From: Xiphydria camelus
Taxonomy: Eukaryota; Arthropoda; Insecta; Hymenoptera; Xiphydriidae
Direction of reading: 5' to 3'
DNA length: 64,000 nt
NCBI GenBank assembly: GCA_963678675.1
Contig: OY783193.1
Location: 5,091,501 to 5,155,500 of the forward strand
The stretch's first letter is position 1, and each line of letters begins with the position of its first letter. A model generated the notes under the pieces. It worked only from the letters and a program-made list of their open reading frames with translations, searched no databases and was not told the DNA's origin. Both the position numbers and the translations under genes were made by a program. This document shows, piece after piece, positions 1 to 11,545 of the stretch.

Positions 1-100
1 GTCAATCTTCGCCGGGAGGACGTCGTTGATGTCAGTCTTCGAGATCGAAGCAACGAAGGGGTAGGAAGTAAGGCACGATCTCGTGGTTAACCCTCGGATG
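1..100. other. Balanced-composition segment at the window edge, coding status unknown
   Basis: The first 100 bases have a more even composition than the AT-rich sequence that follows. They are open in more than one frame: the plus strand reads about 20 codons to a TAG at 59-61, and the minus strand reads VASISKTDINDVLPAKID towards the window edge. On the minus strand a pyrimidine-rich stretch precedes an AG near position 40, so this could be the start of the next exon of the minus-strand gene. However, that acceptor with the phase left by the 45212-45321 exon gives a reading I cannot match to FHOD proteins. The window ends before this can be settled. Confidence 0.2.
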
Positions 101-276
101 CCCGACATAATTTTCGTAACACGTTTATCCAACAGGGGTGCTTTGCGGACTCCGAGTAATTTTTGAGAATTTGACTATTTTAAATACTGATGAAGTTTTG
201 GCTCACACTTGTGTAATACTTTTTTGAACATTACATTTCTATCTACAATAAAGTCTTATATTGATGCAGGCCAGAA

Positions 277-345
277 GTTCATAAATAATGAGATAATAGT
301 GATCCAAATTTCTTTCCTGGCGAGTAAGTTTAGCCTCGCATAGTA
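277..345. repeat. Single arm of the CCTGGCGAGTAAG hairpin family
   Basis: This stretch shares TAATGAGATAATA, GTGAT and TTTCTTTCCTGGCGAGTAAG with the right arm of the hairpin element at 16829-17062. The opposite arm is not visible here, so this is a fragment or solo arm of a small inverted-repeat element. Confidence 0.6.
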
Positions 346-649
346 CGCATATCATTGTTATTCGTGAATGAATATCATTTTATGATGTCAATGATTTATT
401 TAGTAGTTATTTGTAACAAATAATGAATCCATAATACGAGCGCCATATAGGGGTGCGTGGGGAAACTCCAGAAAAATAATTATTTTCTAGTGAAAAATAA
501 AATATATTTTATTCCTATTGATAGCAAGTCAATGTATAAATTACGAGAGGCGATTAAAAAAAACAGAACATAAATATCACGTCTATCAAAATGTCTGCTC
601 GAGAAACGATTCCTATGGAGTCCCCTAGGCACCCCCGCTTGAAAATTCT
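346..649. other. AT-rich intronic sequence, no feature seen
   Basis: This is AT-rich sequence passing into the GC-richer block. I see no open frame, inverted repeat or family match. Confidence 0.5.
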
Positions 650-1058
650 CGGGTTAACGGGGCATTAATCGACGCGCCACGTATACCGACCACTTTCCCG
701 GTGATAATTTCGAGTCTCCCTCATTTTCTCTTCGGGATATCAAAGTCTGTCGGGATACTTTCACCTCTGAATCATCATCTCTCACCGGAGGTACGAAAGT
801 CCCGAGCGCAGCGACGAGGTAACGCCCTTGACAGGGTGAAGAAGAAGGCGCCGTCTCGATTAACGGTGCATTAATCGACGCACCACGAATGCATGTACGT
901 GTCGCTTTCTCGGTGATAACTTCGAGCCTCTTCCTCCTTTTTTCCTCGGGATGTTAAAATCTCCCAGAATACTTTCGCCTCTCGATCACGCTGCGCTTCT
1001 CGCCGAGAGATACGAACTTCTTCGTCCCCGCGTGGCGTCGAAGAGACGCCCTTGATGC
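650..1058. repeat. Diverged tandem duplication, two units of about 200 bp
   Basis: Unit 1 (about 650-840) and unit 2 (about 857-1058) share the same ordered landmarks: TTAACGG.GCATTAATCGACGC, CACG, CTTTC.CGGTGATAA, TTCGAG, CTCGGGAT, ATACTTTC.CCTCT and CGCCCTTGA. The copies differ by substitutions and small gaps. There is no coding frame shared by both, so this is an old local duplication within a CpG-rich stretch. Confidence 0.8.
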
Positions 1059-2530
1059 GCGGGGCACGCCTAATCGCCCTTATACTCGCGGTCCGTCGAC
1101 CGATCGGTCACCTTCCGATTTCTCATCTCGAGAACGGACCGCGGAGATTTCTCGCGGCGCGGCTGATGCAGGCGGAAGAAGTTTCGAAAGCGAAGCCCAT
1201 ACGAAACACTACGGCGAGGCGCGTCGTGAAGGACGCGCGGAGGGGCGCGATGGTATCTCGTGGCTTCTTCGTGATTGATACCGAAAGTGTTCGAGCCGTA
1301 AGAGCGGGGGGTGGCGCGGGACGGAGGAAGAGTGAACGACAGACATGCATTGTGTCACGGACACGGTTCACCGAGCATCGAGAACACCGCTCGAGCGATA
1401 TCGACGAGCGGAGGTGGAGAAGATGCGTCTTGGCGCTTCGTCCTTCTCCGCTCGTGACGTCGTCTAAGCGATTCTTCGACAGAGTGTTCCCCTTTCGGTC
1501 CGTTCGCGCGTAAATAAATGCGGAATACTCGCTTGATGTGTACTTGTCCGTCTCTCTTATGCTGTCTTTAAATGGTTTCAGGATGCGAGAAGTCCAATCT
1601 ATATATGTATTTCTTTATAAGCTGTTATATCTGTTTGTCAATCACTTCAAAGCTGCGTATTTGATTCAGATAATTTTTGTTTAATTACGTAGCGCATCAT
1701 TGAGAAAGACTGTACTCAATTTGGAGTGCGAAAGATCCAACTTCATGTTAATTTAAAAAGCCTAAAAGAGAGTCTTAACATACTTCACCTTCCTCCGTTT
1801 ATATTTTATGTCGGATATTTCTCGGACTGCGGAAGATACTTCATTCCAATCCCCGATTTACAATTCAGATACGAAGTTGTACATTGGAATTCTTGCTCCA
1901 AATATTCGTCTCGCGAGGCATTCCCGCAAAGCCGATGGAATTACGTAAAATACCTAACGGAGCCCGAAATACAAGAATGCATGAGACGCAGCGTTCCGCA
2001 AAGCCGCGTCCAGCTTCGCTCGGGCTCCGGCTCTTGGGACACGCTGTACGCGGAAGCTGGCGATCCAGTTCGACTCCGAAGTTACTACTCGTATTCCCCT
2101 CTCGGGCGCATCCGCGACCGAGCGGATTGCGCAACGGCATCGGCGGGACTGAAAAAATATGGGAGTCGCTATACGAAAACCGCGCTCGGCCGTTTCGAAG
2201 CGGATCGGACGACGCCGAGACGAATCCCGAGGTTGAGCGAAGCGAGGCGCTCCGAACGTGCGTTCCGGCGCTCTCCGTGAATCGCTTCGGCGAGTCGGCG
2301 GCGGAGCGACCGGCGGAGATCGGTTCGAGGATCGAGCGCCGATTCGTCTCGGTCGGATCGAGAACGACGTCCCGTCCTGACCTCTACGCGCTGCCGCCAC
2401 CGCCGCTTCGATTTTGGCCCCGGAAGAGAGGGCAAAGAAGAGGTACGTTGCATCTCGTTCCGCGCCGCGTCCGGCGGGCGATCTCCTCCGCATGGGAGCG
2501 GATTACGAAACGATGCCGTTATTTATAAAA
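1059..2530. other. CpG-rich intronic block without recognisable gene
   Basis: This block is GC- and CpG-rich and carries several overlapping open frames on both strands, up to about 210 codons. Their predicted proteins are rich in arginine and serine and show no domain or family pattern. Simultaneous long frames on both strands are expected where AT-containing stop codons are rare, so no CDS is called. Regulatory DNA or an intronic promoter remains possible. Confidence 0.5.
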
Positions 2531-4640
2531 TAGGAGTCAAGTCTTCGGGCATACCGCGCGTAGGCGCGTTACGCGATACGCCGATCTGGGAATGCCTAGC
2601 CAGCGCGGCCGTATCGCGCGTGTGGATGCACCCTTGCGGACGGAAATAAAGTAACGCTTCTCTCTGCCAAAATCTGTGCGGATTCGCGTGGATACGATTC
2701 CGTGGAAAGCTCTCGCAAGGATTCTCGGTTTTCCGCGGATGGCCGTGAGTAATCCGAACGATATATGTCTTATGGATATAAGACGTGGATAGGTATTTAA
2801 TTGATCCTCTGAAGCTCGCCCGGTCGCCAGATGGCAACGATCGAAAAAGTAATTAGGGGAGAGCGGGCCGAAGTATTGACGTTGGTATTGAAAGTTCCGA
2901 TGAATTAATATTCAAACAAATTAAGGTGCATCGACTTCTTAAAACTTTCAACGTTTTATTTAATACTTTTTAATTACCTCAACTAAATGTTAGTTACTCA
3001 AACTGCATATATGTTGAGATAACTGTATATTTAGTTGGCCGCCGAGAGGTTGTGATTTAGAAATTTTTTTTCTCAATGAAGATGAAGTGATAAATATTTA
3101 AATTAAATGGTGATGATCAGTGTGTAATCTAATTTATTTTATTTTATTAATACTATATTACTTCTCTTCAAATCGTATTTCATTACGTAATCAGATTTAA
3201 ATAGTTTTGACATTATGCTATATATGAAACGAAAAACGAATGATCAAAGTTCTGTCAAATTGATAATGAGAGCTTTTCGTATTACCTACAGACAGTGCGG
3301 CGATCCTTCTATTGTTGGGAATTTCATTGCTTGTTCTTCTGCAGTTCAATTTTAATTAATGATTAGCTGATATCAAATCCACCTTGGGTTATTTAATGGA
3401 GAGGTTTCTTTCTACCGAATATAAATTATTAATTACTCCTTGGCTCACTAACAACGTACTTTCGTTATTTTCATGAGTAAAGCGCTGAAAGTATGATCCG
3501 CATAAAAAATAGCTGCTCTCAAGCCAAACCCCCATTTACCCCGTTATCTTTTAAACGTATTATTTTTCCACTGACTACGCGAAAATGTTTTAATTAAAAC
3601 TTGAAGGAAGACGTGGAACCCCTTGCGCTAATAATTTATGCAGGTGCAGCATAAAAAGTATAACCGTTAAATCTACTAATCTCAATTACAAAACGATTAA
3701 AGAATTATTAATCTGTTAAATTTATCATTTTCGTTTAAAAAAACATTGCATTAATTTGATATTCGATGCATATATTTAAAATATATCGTTCGAGGAAGAC
3801 TGCATTCAAAGTAACATTTGTAACAGTAGCTTAACGCATGAAAATTGTTAGTAGTTTGAATAAAAATATTCATTTACCATACAAACCCGATTGAAACTAC
3901 GATTACGGTACTTTCCAGCAGCATCGTAACTCGATCGAACAGAGTAATATATTTTTTCGCCCACGCACCATCAAATTGGAAGCTCAACATCGTACCGCCA
4001 GACCGAAACATCGTAAATTGGTCGATGTTAACAATATATCTATACGTCCACATTCACGAATATTTACATCTACAGATTCTGGCCGAAAAATAAAGAGATA
4101 GCTTTCCGTTACTTTCTGTAAACGTCGTTATTCGTTTCCGTTGGAACGGAAGAAGGTCGTTCTGTACCAACAACATGAAAACACGTGATTTTTCTCACGA
4201 TCGAAACGAACACTCGTAGCTTGTACGCGTTGTCGATAATTTGTCAAAACATTAATTTATGGCAATTTTTGTCGATTGGAAAGAAATATTTCACCTCTGT
4301 ATTATGTCTGTATTTGGACCTGAGTTTACAACATTTGGTAGGTATATAGAGATGATCTTACTTTGTATTGTAAGGCACAAGTATGTATTTTAATATGACC
4401 TATTTACTTGGACGCGCAAAATCTCAGGCTAGCGGTATTAATAGTCAAAATGTATAAATAAATACGACTCATACCGCTGTCTTCATCAATAAGCACCTAT
4501 GCAGACTTAAGCCAGTATTTATTTATAAATTACGACTATGAATACAGGTCTTGATCTCCCTACGCGAATGTGACGAAAAGTTATATTCTTATTTATTCAT
4601 GACAGGTTGACGTATGCATCCGAGGAAGAGAAACAGGATC
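2531..4640. other. Mostly AT-rich intronic sequence with one diverged element
   Basis: No gene is supported here. Positions about 2950-3080 contain AACTAAATGTTAGTTACTC, an inverted ACTGTATATTTAGTTGG and a terminal TTTTTCTCAATG. These resemble the interior and end of the CACTGAGAAAAATAA family found at 17217, 38844 and 46940, so this is probably an old copy. The rest shows no repeat or open frame of interest. Confidence 0.45.
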
Positions 4641-4647
4641 ACGCGCG

Positions 4648-5430
4648 GGAAAATACCGCAGAGATTCGAGACCAAATTCTGAGAATCCAATGTATCTGGA
4701 ATATTCCTCAATGCTGACTAAGAAAAGCGTGACTGTAGTTTCCAATTTCCATAATAACAATCAACAAGAGGTCATGAGCAGATGAGTCTTAATAAATACA
4801 ATTTCGCAATTATCACGAAAAAAAGAGTTTTGTAGAAAATGACATTTCACATAGCAGAAATTGTTCCCGTTACATTGTAACTGTTACTGTATCAAATAAA
4901 AATTAATTCTACATCCACAGCAAAATTCAAGATATTTCATAGCCAATAGTACCACTAATGTATTATATCACAAGTTTATGGATTGTAATTTTTTCCATGT
5001 TACACTTGCGTAAAATACATTCGATGTAAATATGTGAATAAGTTTATATTATCGAAACAAATAGACCAATCGCAAAGAAAAATACGTATTTTTTTCATCC
5101 TCCGTTTTTCTTGCAGCTAAATTCATCTTATAAAATCTGTTGGCGATCGTTCTCCGAAAAAAGAACCAGTAAGATTTACATTCGTAGAAAATACCGCAGA
5201 ATCCAACGTTAAATTTAAACTGTCAAAGTCCCGGAGTATTTGTAAGCTCGGGAAAGAAAAGCTCGACCATGACTACCAATCTCCATAATAACAATCACCA
5301 CGACGCCTCTCCACCGGATTCGTAGCGATAAATAAAATTCTGCTACTGTGCGTCCGCGCGTATAGCCAACGCGCGAATAAGTTTATGTCGTTAAAGCGAA
5401 CAGACAGCCGGATTGCGCAAGTTTTCTAGG
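4648..5430. repeat. Old direct duplication
   Basis: The segment from about 4648 to 5080 and the segment from 5187 to 5420 share ordered blocks: GAAAATACCGCAGA, AAGAAAAGC, CCATAATAACAATCA and GAATAAGTTTAT followed by a CGAA.A.ACAGACC-like stretch. Spacing differs, so one copy gained or lost sequence in between. No coding potential is seen. Confidence 0.6.
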
Positions 5431-6070
5431 CAAACGACGTTCGTCGTCGCTCGAGACAATGCTTCCCCCCCGAACCATAAATCATTTAAGAATAATTAAC
5501 CTTTCTAATTGGCCATCGTACTTAAATCGGACGTGCACCAACTCCAGTCGTTTTACGTACAGTGTCCAACGAATAATGCGGACGTGTCTGGCGCTGAGAG
5601 AGGATCTTTATGACCGTTGAAATCGTTTTCTAGAAACAACCTCCTCTCTTTATTACCGCATTTCTGTACCGCTTATTTATTATAGCGCTTTTCCTTTATA
5701 ATCTATGTATATATATAATTGAATGGTCCGAAAGAAAAAATATTTCAGCTCCTTCCCCACTTGACAGTGATAGTCGAATGGTATTTCATAGAGATTGACA
5801 ACAATGCGCCTTGATGTGTCTAGATTCCCGTAGCAGCGGACGTCGAGTCATTGCTCATAATCATCAGTCAGCGCGTGCAAGTCCGACGGGATATAAGTGA
5901 AAGTCGAGGAAACATTCGAGGGCTGGAACCAACTGTTAGTCTCTGTACTCATAGACGTAACTGTGAAATTCGATTAAATTCATTTATAAGAGTTAAAAAA
6001 AATAATTTGCGGAAAAAAATGCACAGTAGATCCTGTTTATCCTGGGCAATGGATTTTCTAGTCGTTTGTA
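5431..6070. other. Intronic sequence, no feature seen
   Basis: Mixed composition. An 81-codon open frame at 5851-6096 has no recognisable pattern and runs into a repeat element, so it is not called. Confidence 0.4.
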
Positions 6071-6080
6071 TACGGAAAAA

Positions 6081-6350
6081 CAAATTGCAGTCTTAACAAA
6101 ACTAGGTTTTGTTGAGAATTTCTTGCCATCACGACAAAAATATTATCTGTGACAGAAAAAGATATGTCCAATAATAGTAAAAATATTTCAGGGAATATCC
6201 AATATTTTTACTGACGATAATTTCACTGTGAATGTAGTTACATTCGCTCGTATTGAACATATCTTTTGCCGCCACAGATAACATTTCTGTCGTGATAGCA
6301 AAAAGCTCCCAGCGCAACCTAGTTTTGCTGAGACTGCAAAATATATTTTG
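6081..6350. mobile_element. Palindromic MITE, family with TATCACGACA arms, copy 1
   Basis: Two inverted arms of about 95 bp pair around a short centre. The left arm reads GCAGTCTTAACAAAACTAGG, then ATCACGACA, then AAAGATATGT; the right arm is its near complement. No transposase is present, so it is a non-autonomous foldback element. A related copy lies at 43054-43320. Confidence 0.75.
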
Positions 6351-6447
6351 TTGAATGTAGCATTCACAAGCCGCGTCTTCGGAGGTAATTTACGAGTATG
6401 TATTCTGTAGATACATCTCTCATAGGTGCTCAGAATAGACAAATTCT

Positions 6448-6690
6448 ACATGGACAAAAAATAAATCGTAGCATTTACAAAGTTTGTGGTAAATTTCGGG
6501 TCAAGGCCAACTCATTGTTACGGTAATTACAATTTTAGTAAGAATTACAGCAACGCTTGCAACTTCTACAAGTTTTACTATAATGTTAACTAAAATTGTA
6601 GTTATCGCGTAACAATAAATTGGTCTTGTCCCGAAATTGATCAAAAACGTTGTAAATGTTACGACTTATTTGTTTCCGTATACTGTACAG
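6448..6690. mobile_element. Palindromic MITE, family with CATTTACAAAGTTTGT arms, copy 1
   Basis: The arms pair along about 95 bp. Landmarks on the left are GTAGCATTTACAAAGTTTG, CAAGGCCAA, ATTGTTACG and ACAATTTTAGT, with matching complements on the right up to the TTTGTTTCC near 6680. It lies about 100 bp from the neighbouring palindrome at 6081-6350. Position 8857-9003 holds a one-arm copy. Confidence 0.75.
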
Positions 6691-8030
6691 AAAAGAGAAA
6701 TCTACGCAGAAGAGAATAAAAAAGAGACAACGATAATACGAGTAAACGATGAAATTCGAAATTGATCGAATCAACTCGTAATTGATCGTATAGATTACAC
6801 CTCTTGAACTCGTGCACCTGTTGCATCACCGATTCTGTATGTACCACATCGTCCCGAAAATCGACGAGCCAACACATAAAAGAATGAATTGAATTAACGG
6901 AATCTCATTCTTCTATTTTCGATCTGATCTACACGCGGGGTTGCTCCTTTAAAATAAAAGGAAATAATATAAAGAAAAGTTCTTCAATTTTATATAGTTA
7001 GCATTTTCGTATATAAATTTACAAGAGTGCACGTACGATTCTCCAAGATACCGCAATAACTCTTAAACCAGTAAAGAATGATGATAATAAAATATCAGTA
7101 ATTTCGAATAAATCAAATTTAGTACCTAGTTAGCATACCGACACGAGTAGTAATTTGTGGCCGACATTATAGCGAACGATAATAAAAATAGGAAAACCAA
7201 ATGTCTGATATTCGAACGAGAAATTTAAGGAAGCCAACGCGAAGCAATAAATTCGTGTCAATAACGACGTGATTATCAGTTTCGAAGTAATAAAATATTA
7301 TCGATTACCAGTAAGGAGGCATCTTGAAGATCCAGCTTTTATCGCACGACACCATTCACAACCAGATATCTGTGATCACTGTAGAATTATTTTGGCGCTG
7401 TTGTAAAAATCCACGAAATCGACATCCACGAAACACATCGTACGACCGAGGAGCACTTCGCTGTTCACTTCGAGGGGAACGCACCGGTGGTAAAAAACCG
7501 CGAGCACCGTCTTCGTATTCGTCACCCACTACAGCCGAGATCTAACGAGCGACTGACTGTGGCGGATGGCTCCTTGTCCGCGGGTACCGCGACCGCCACA
7601 ATAGAAATGGTGGGAGATTAAAACCTGCTGACTGCAGCCCCCTCGCGTAAGAGGCACACGCGTACGCGTGTGCGTCGTGTCGATTGATTTTAATGCACTC
7701 GACGCTGAGTTTACAGCCGGCGCGGCGGCGTTTAGGTACTGTAATCACTGCATCCCGTCTTCGGCTTTCTTATCCGGCTTGCGCGTAATCGCATCGAGAT
7801 ACACGGATTCTCGCCACTGGAATTTACCGTGCAATGTTTTTACGAGTAGCACAAATATGCCGACATATCGGAAACAACGCGGATATATTATGTATCTGTA
7901 ATTTTAGTAGTTTGCTGGATTATTCTTAGCTCAAAATATGCTGGGAAATAAATATAAATATTCTCTGTGCGTGGAAGAATTGTAATGTGGCTACATACTT
8001 ATATTTTATGGAAACTGTGATACTTTTTCC
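6691..8030. other. Intronic sequence with a small CpG patch, no gene seen
   Basis: AT-rich sequence surrounds a GC-richer patch at about 7400-7850 that gives short open frames on both strands. None has a recognisable protein pattern. Confidence 0.4.
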
Positions 8031-8035
8031 ACACA

Positions 8036-8605
8036 TTTAAAGTAAATTATCTCTATTTTTATACTTTATATATTGTAAACGAATTTTAAAGAAATAAAAG
8101 AGCGTTTTCAAGTTCTTCGAAAAAATAAGTTTTTCCATTGAAAGTAAATTCCAGATAGGGAATGATAGAGTAGCTACACAGACGACGTCGGTTAAGCGTA
8201 AGCAAGATGCAAAACGAGAGATGCAATTATTCGAGTGGTCCAGGCATCTTCTGCAGTCTCTAAAAAGTTTCAGTTTCTTTTTTGAACCAGTATTCAACGA
8301 ATATACTAAAAATATTGTATACTTTATATAAAGTATAAAAATAGAGATAATTTACTTTAAATGGAAAAAGTTCTTCTTTTGAAGATCTTGAAAATCTTTC
8401 AAATTACTTCAATTTTTAGTATGTCCGTTATATTTGGCTGAAAAAGAAACTCAAAGTTTTTCAAATTACGAGTACCTCTTGAATCTTTAGTTTATCCGCT
8501 GAACATTTATTCAAAAAAGAAACTGAAACTTTTTTATAATTACAGAAGATGCCTCAACGTCTCTCGTTTCGCATCTCGCTTACGCTCGACGTCACCTTTA
8601 TAGCT
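8036..8605. repeat. Two interleaved inverted repeats
   Basis: An AT-rich arm at 8036-8080 (TTAAAGTAAATTATCTCTAT) is complemented at 8322-8362. A second pair is interleaved with it: 8180-8283, ending AAAGTTTCAGTTTCTTTTTT, is complemented by 8516-8605 (AAAAAAGAAACTGAAACTTT, then GATGC and CGTCTCTCGTTTCGCATCTC). The crossing arrangement suggests that two elements, or one element and a rearranged copy, were inserted together. Confidence 0.7.
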
Positions 8606-8639
8606 AGGTACCGTTTCATTTCCTGTCTGGAATCCTGTC

Positions 8640-8830
8640 AGGATCCTATCGACATTCCGACTGCAACTGGGTATGCTCGCACGAACGAGCTGCCCTTCCG
8701 AATCCTATCGGAATGCAACTAGTCTGCCGTGTTTCTATGGCACCGATAATGTCTGCAAATTGATAGGGATTCCCCACTTGAATGCAACTAGAATCAATTT
8801 GGAATTCGGTAAAGACTATCCTTTGAAGGA
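8640..8830. repeat. Short repeated motif ATCCTATCGGAATGCAACTAG
   Basis: Variants of this motif occur three times: GATCCTATCGACATTCC then TGCAACTGGG, AATCCTATCGGAATGCAACT, and GATAGGGATTCC then TTGAATGCAACTAG. The motif also contains self-complementary parts. The origin is unknown. Confidence 0.5.
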
Positions 8831-8856
8831 CGTTTGGTTGAAATGCCTTTTGGTAC

Positions 8857-9003
8857 ACGGAAAAAAGTAAATTGTAACATTTTTTTTTACAAAGTTTATG
8901 GTAAAATGCGGAACAAGGCCAATTTATTGTTACGATAACCACAATTTCTTAAAAATGACAAGAGCTTGCAACTTTTACAAGTTTTACTATAAAAATATAC
9001 TGG
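8857..9003. mobile_element. One-arm copy of the CATTTACAAAGTTTGT MITE
   Basis: Matches the left arm of the element at 6448-6690 in order: ACAAAGTTTATGGTAAA, CAAGGCCAATTTATTGTTACG, GCTTGCAACTT.TACAAGTT and ACTATAA. The other arm is missing, so this copy is truncated. Confidence 0.7.
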
Positions 9004-9149
9004 TAAATTAAGTAAATTTTACGTTTCAACTGATATGAGCAAATTGTCTGGCTAACAATCTGGGAAACAATCCGTCGTCATACTTTGTTGGTTCAAGAAT
9101 TTCTCAGACTTCTGTTATAAATACTTTCTTTTTTTACGGGGGTGTGAGA

Positions 9150-10170
9150 TCTTACTTCAACGTTGTTAACACTCGGTCACTCTACTTCGCCCTCCATCAG
9201 AGTGAAATCTACTCACCCCTTCGCATTTCGGAAGCAGAAAAACGCGCCAAGGTGGAAACGCGAGCGCCAAATTCGCGATCCGACAACGAATACGCGTCCG
9301 ACGCGACAGTCCCCTCACAATTTCTCTTTCCTATTTTCGAAACGACAGCGAAACTTCGAAACGAGCGCGCGAGGGTGGGGACGAGATATTCCCGCAGTTT
9401 CCCGTCGACACCCGGCGGCGTGGAAACCGCATCCTCCGCGCTTCCGAAGTCTAACCGTGCCGCGCGTGAACGGTCTCGCGCGCGGAGCACCGGGGCGTAT
9501 TTCCTGTGCAAGGGGTGGTGGATGGTGGTTAATGCAACTCGTTAATCTCTGGTTGTTAGCCGAGGAGATACGGATCTTGGGGTTTCTGCCGCAGACGGAC
9601 GATTCGTCGAGCGAGACTCCGTCGCGGTAGCCTGCCTCCTCGCTATGCGCTCGACTGTGAGAAAAGAGAGCCGGGAATTGATATACACATCTCTGGCCCG
9701 ACCTCCCCCCCTCTCCCGCGCACGAGCAGCCACCGCCTCGGCTGCTCATAACCATGGGGGAGAGCAACGCGGGAAAACTCGCGGATGTATAGGTATACGT
9801 ATCGCCGGGGGTTTCCGACGCGTCTAAACGATTATAAACGACGCGGTCGTCCGTGAACTTCGTCGTGTCTTATCGCGCGTTGTTCTCGGCCGCGTGTGAA
9901 CGGGCACTCGGTTATTCCGCATATTCGTACTGCTTTTCTTCTCTTTTCACGCGACCCCGAAAATCAGAGCAGCCCGCGCGCGACTCTCCGTCGATGTCGA
10001 CGCCGAGGACGAGATGCGGGAAGGAGACTCTGATTGTAAATTCGAAGATCCGACGGCGGCGCTTCTTTTTGCGCTCTCATTGTTTTTTCACCGAAGAAAA
10101 CCAAGTTTCGAAGAAGAAGCGGAGAGGGAAGGAGGCGCGGCGCGCCTTCGCGTGCTTTTACCATATTCGA
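9150..10170. other. CpG-rich intronic block without recognisable gene
   Basis: Dense CpG with overlapping open frames of 60-155 codons on both strands. The translations are low-complexity, arginine-rich and mutually overlapping, which fits chance openness rather than a gene. No convincing splice-bounded exon is seen. Confidence 0.5.
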
Positions 10171-11290
10171 ACTGTCTGAGATGAAAGTTTTTACAACTTC
10201 GTCTACTCAAGAACTCTAGTTCGTATTTCTTTTGCATCCCGGCGAGATCTCCCGGCTGTCATTGAGCGAGGGTAAAACGTGGTTTAAGAAGCTAAATTCG
10301 AACTAAAGTATAATATTGTGTGATTATTTTGCAAAGTAAGTATGTTTTTATTAATTAATCAGACAGTTTCTTTGTATGCTGGATCGCCGTCGGTGTCCTA
10401 CGACTTATTTCCCAGCGGCCACCGGCATACTCTGATTTAGTCAAATCTGCTATATTTTTTCCCCAGTGTAACCAAGAAAGTGCAGTCATGTACATTATTA
10501 CCTTCTCCGTCCCCTACATAATCGCAGTTAACAGCGAATAATCGTAAACGAAAGGACGCAACGGCGGAGTCGAGTTTTCGCCATACTCGACCCGTAGCGA
10601 AGACAGTCGCGTTTGCTCTCGGGTCCTCCTCGCGCGCCTGTCTCCCTCCGACCCAGCTCTGTTCATTCATTTCCTCACGCGTTCCTTGACCGACTATGGG
10701 AAGCTATTTTTAGCAGACGATGCGTCGTGCGCGCGCGCAACTCTCGGTCATCCTTCCTTCCGGTTGAAGCGGGCCGGCAGCATGCGGCGAACGGATAATA
10801 CGTAGGTGGTGTCAAAAGACTCTTAAGAACTTTATGAATGGACAGAAATACGCGTATCGCCGAGGGGCATGCCACGCACGGTTACGACACACCTTCCCGA
10901 TTCTCGGCGCGCGTTCGGCGAACCGGCAGCGGGGATCGGTCGATACTCGTGTCGCATTTGCATGCGATTTCGATGAATCGATTTTGAGTCGTTCGGTGAA
11001 ACGAATATTGTCGAAATTTGAGGGACGAGATTCTTTGAAATTGCAAGCCATGATGGATATTTAATAAACCGTGACTAATAAAACCGGATAGACGTAAGAT
11101 GAGCAAGTAAAAGTACGTAATTCGATAAATAAGGAAAAACGAAGATCTTGCGTTATTAAATTTTAGGATAAATATGTCCGTTTCGTATAAGCGTGTCGAA
11201 ACAGTGGCCGGTGAAAATAGAGAGAGGAACATCTAGTCATTTATTACCACTGTTATATCAATAAAAAATGTGTCATTTTAATTACAATTG
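10171..11290. other. Mixed intronic sequence, no gene seen
   Basis: A moderately CpG-rich centre (about 10540-11050) is flanked by AT-rich sequence. Open frames on both strands are short and unrecognisable. Confidence 0.4.
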
Positions 11291-11296
11291 AGATCC

Positions 11297-11545
11297 TACA
11301 CCGAGAAAACAGTTTATTTGTAGTTAATAAATATTTGTTTGAATACTGCGAAAGAAACATTTTATTGGACCAAGTAAATATTCATTAACTATTACAATAA
11401 CCATTTGGAACAACTAAATCTTTCAAGGCAATCGTTTGAATAAAATAAACATTTTAATAAATAACATATATTTTCATGTCCTAACGAAATGTTTATTTCG
11501 CCATATTTTAAATTAAATTTATTAACTATTAATAAATTATTCTCT
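11297..11545. mobile_element. Probable CACTGAG-type MITE, diverged
   Basis: Begins CACCGAGAAAACAGTTTATT and ends near TTATTCTCTGT, with AT-rich arms carrying AATAAATATTTG and AATAAACATTTT. This layout resembles the better-preserved TA-flanked CACTGAG elements elsewhere in the window, but terminal match is imperfect. Confidence 0.45.

Noticed and set aside
1884..2528. Plus-strand open frame of 214 codons
   Set aside because: Lies in a CpG-rich block where frames of 184 codons (plus) and 179 codons (minus) overlap it. The protein is arginine-rich with no domain.
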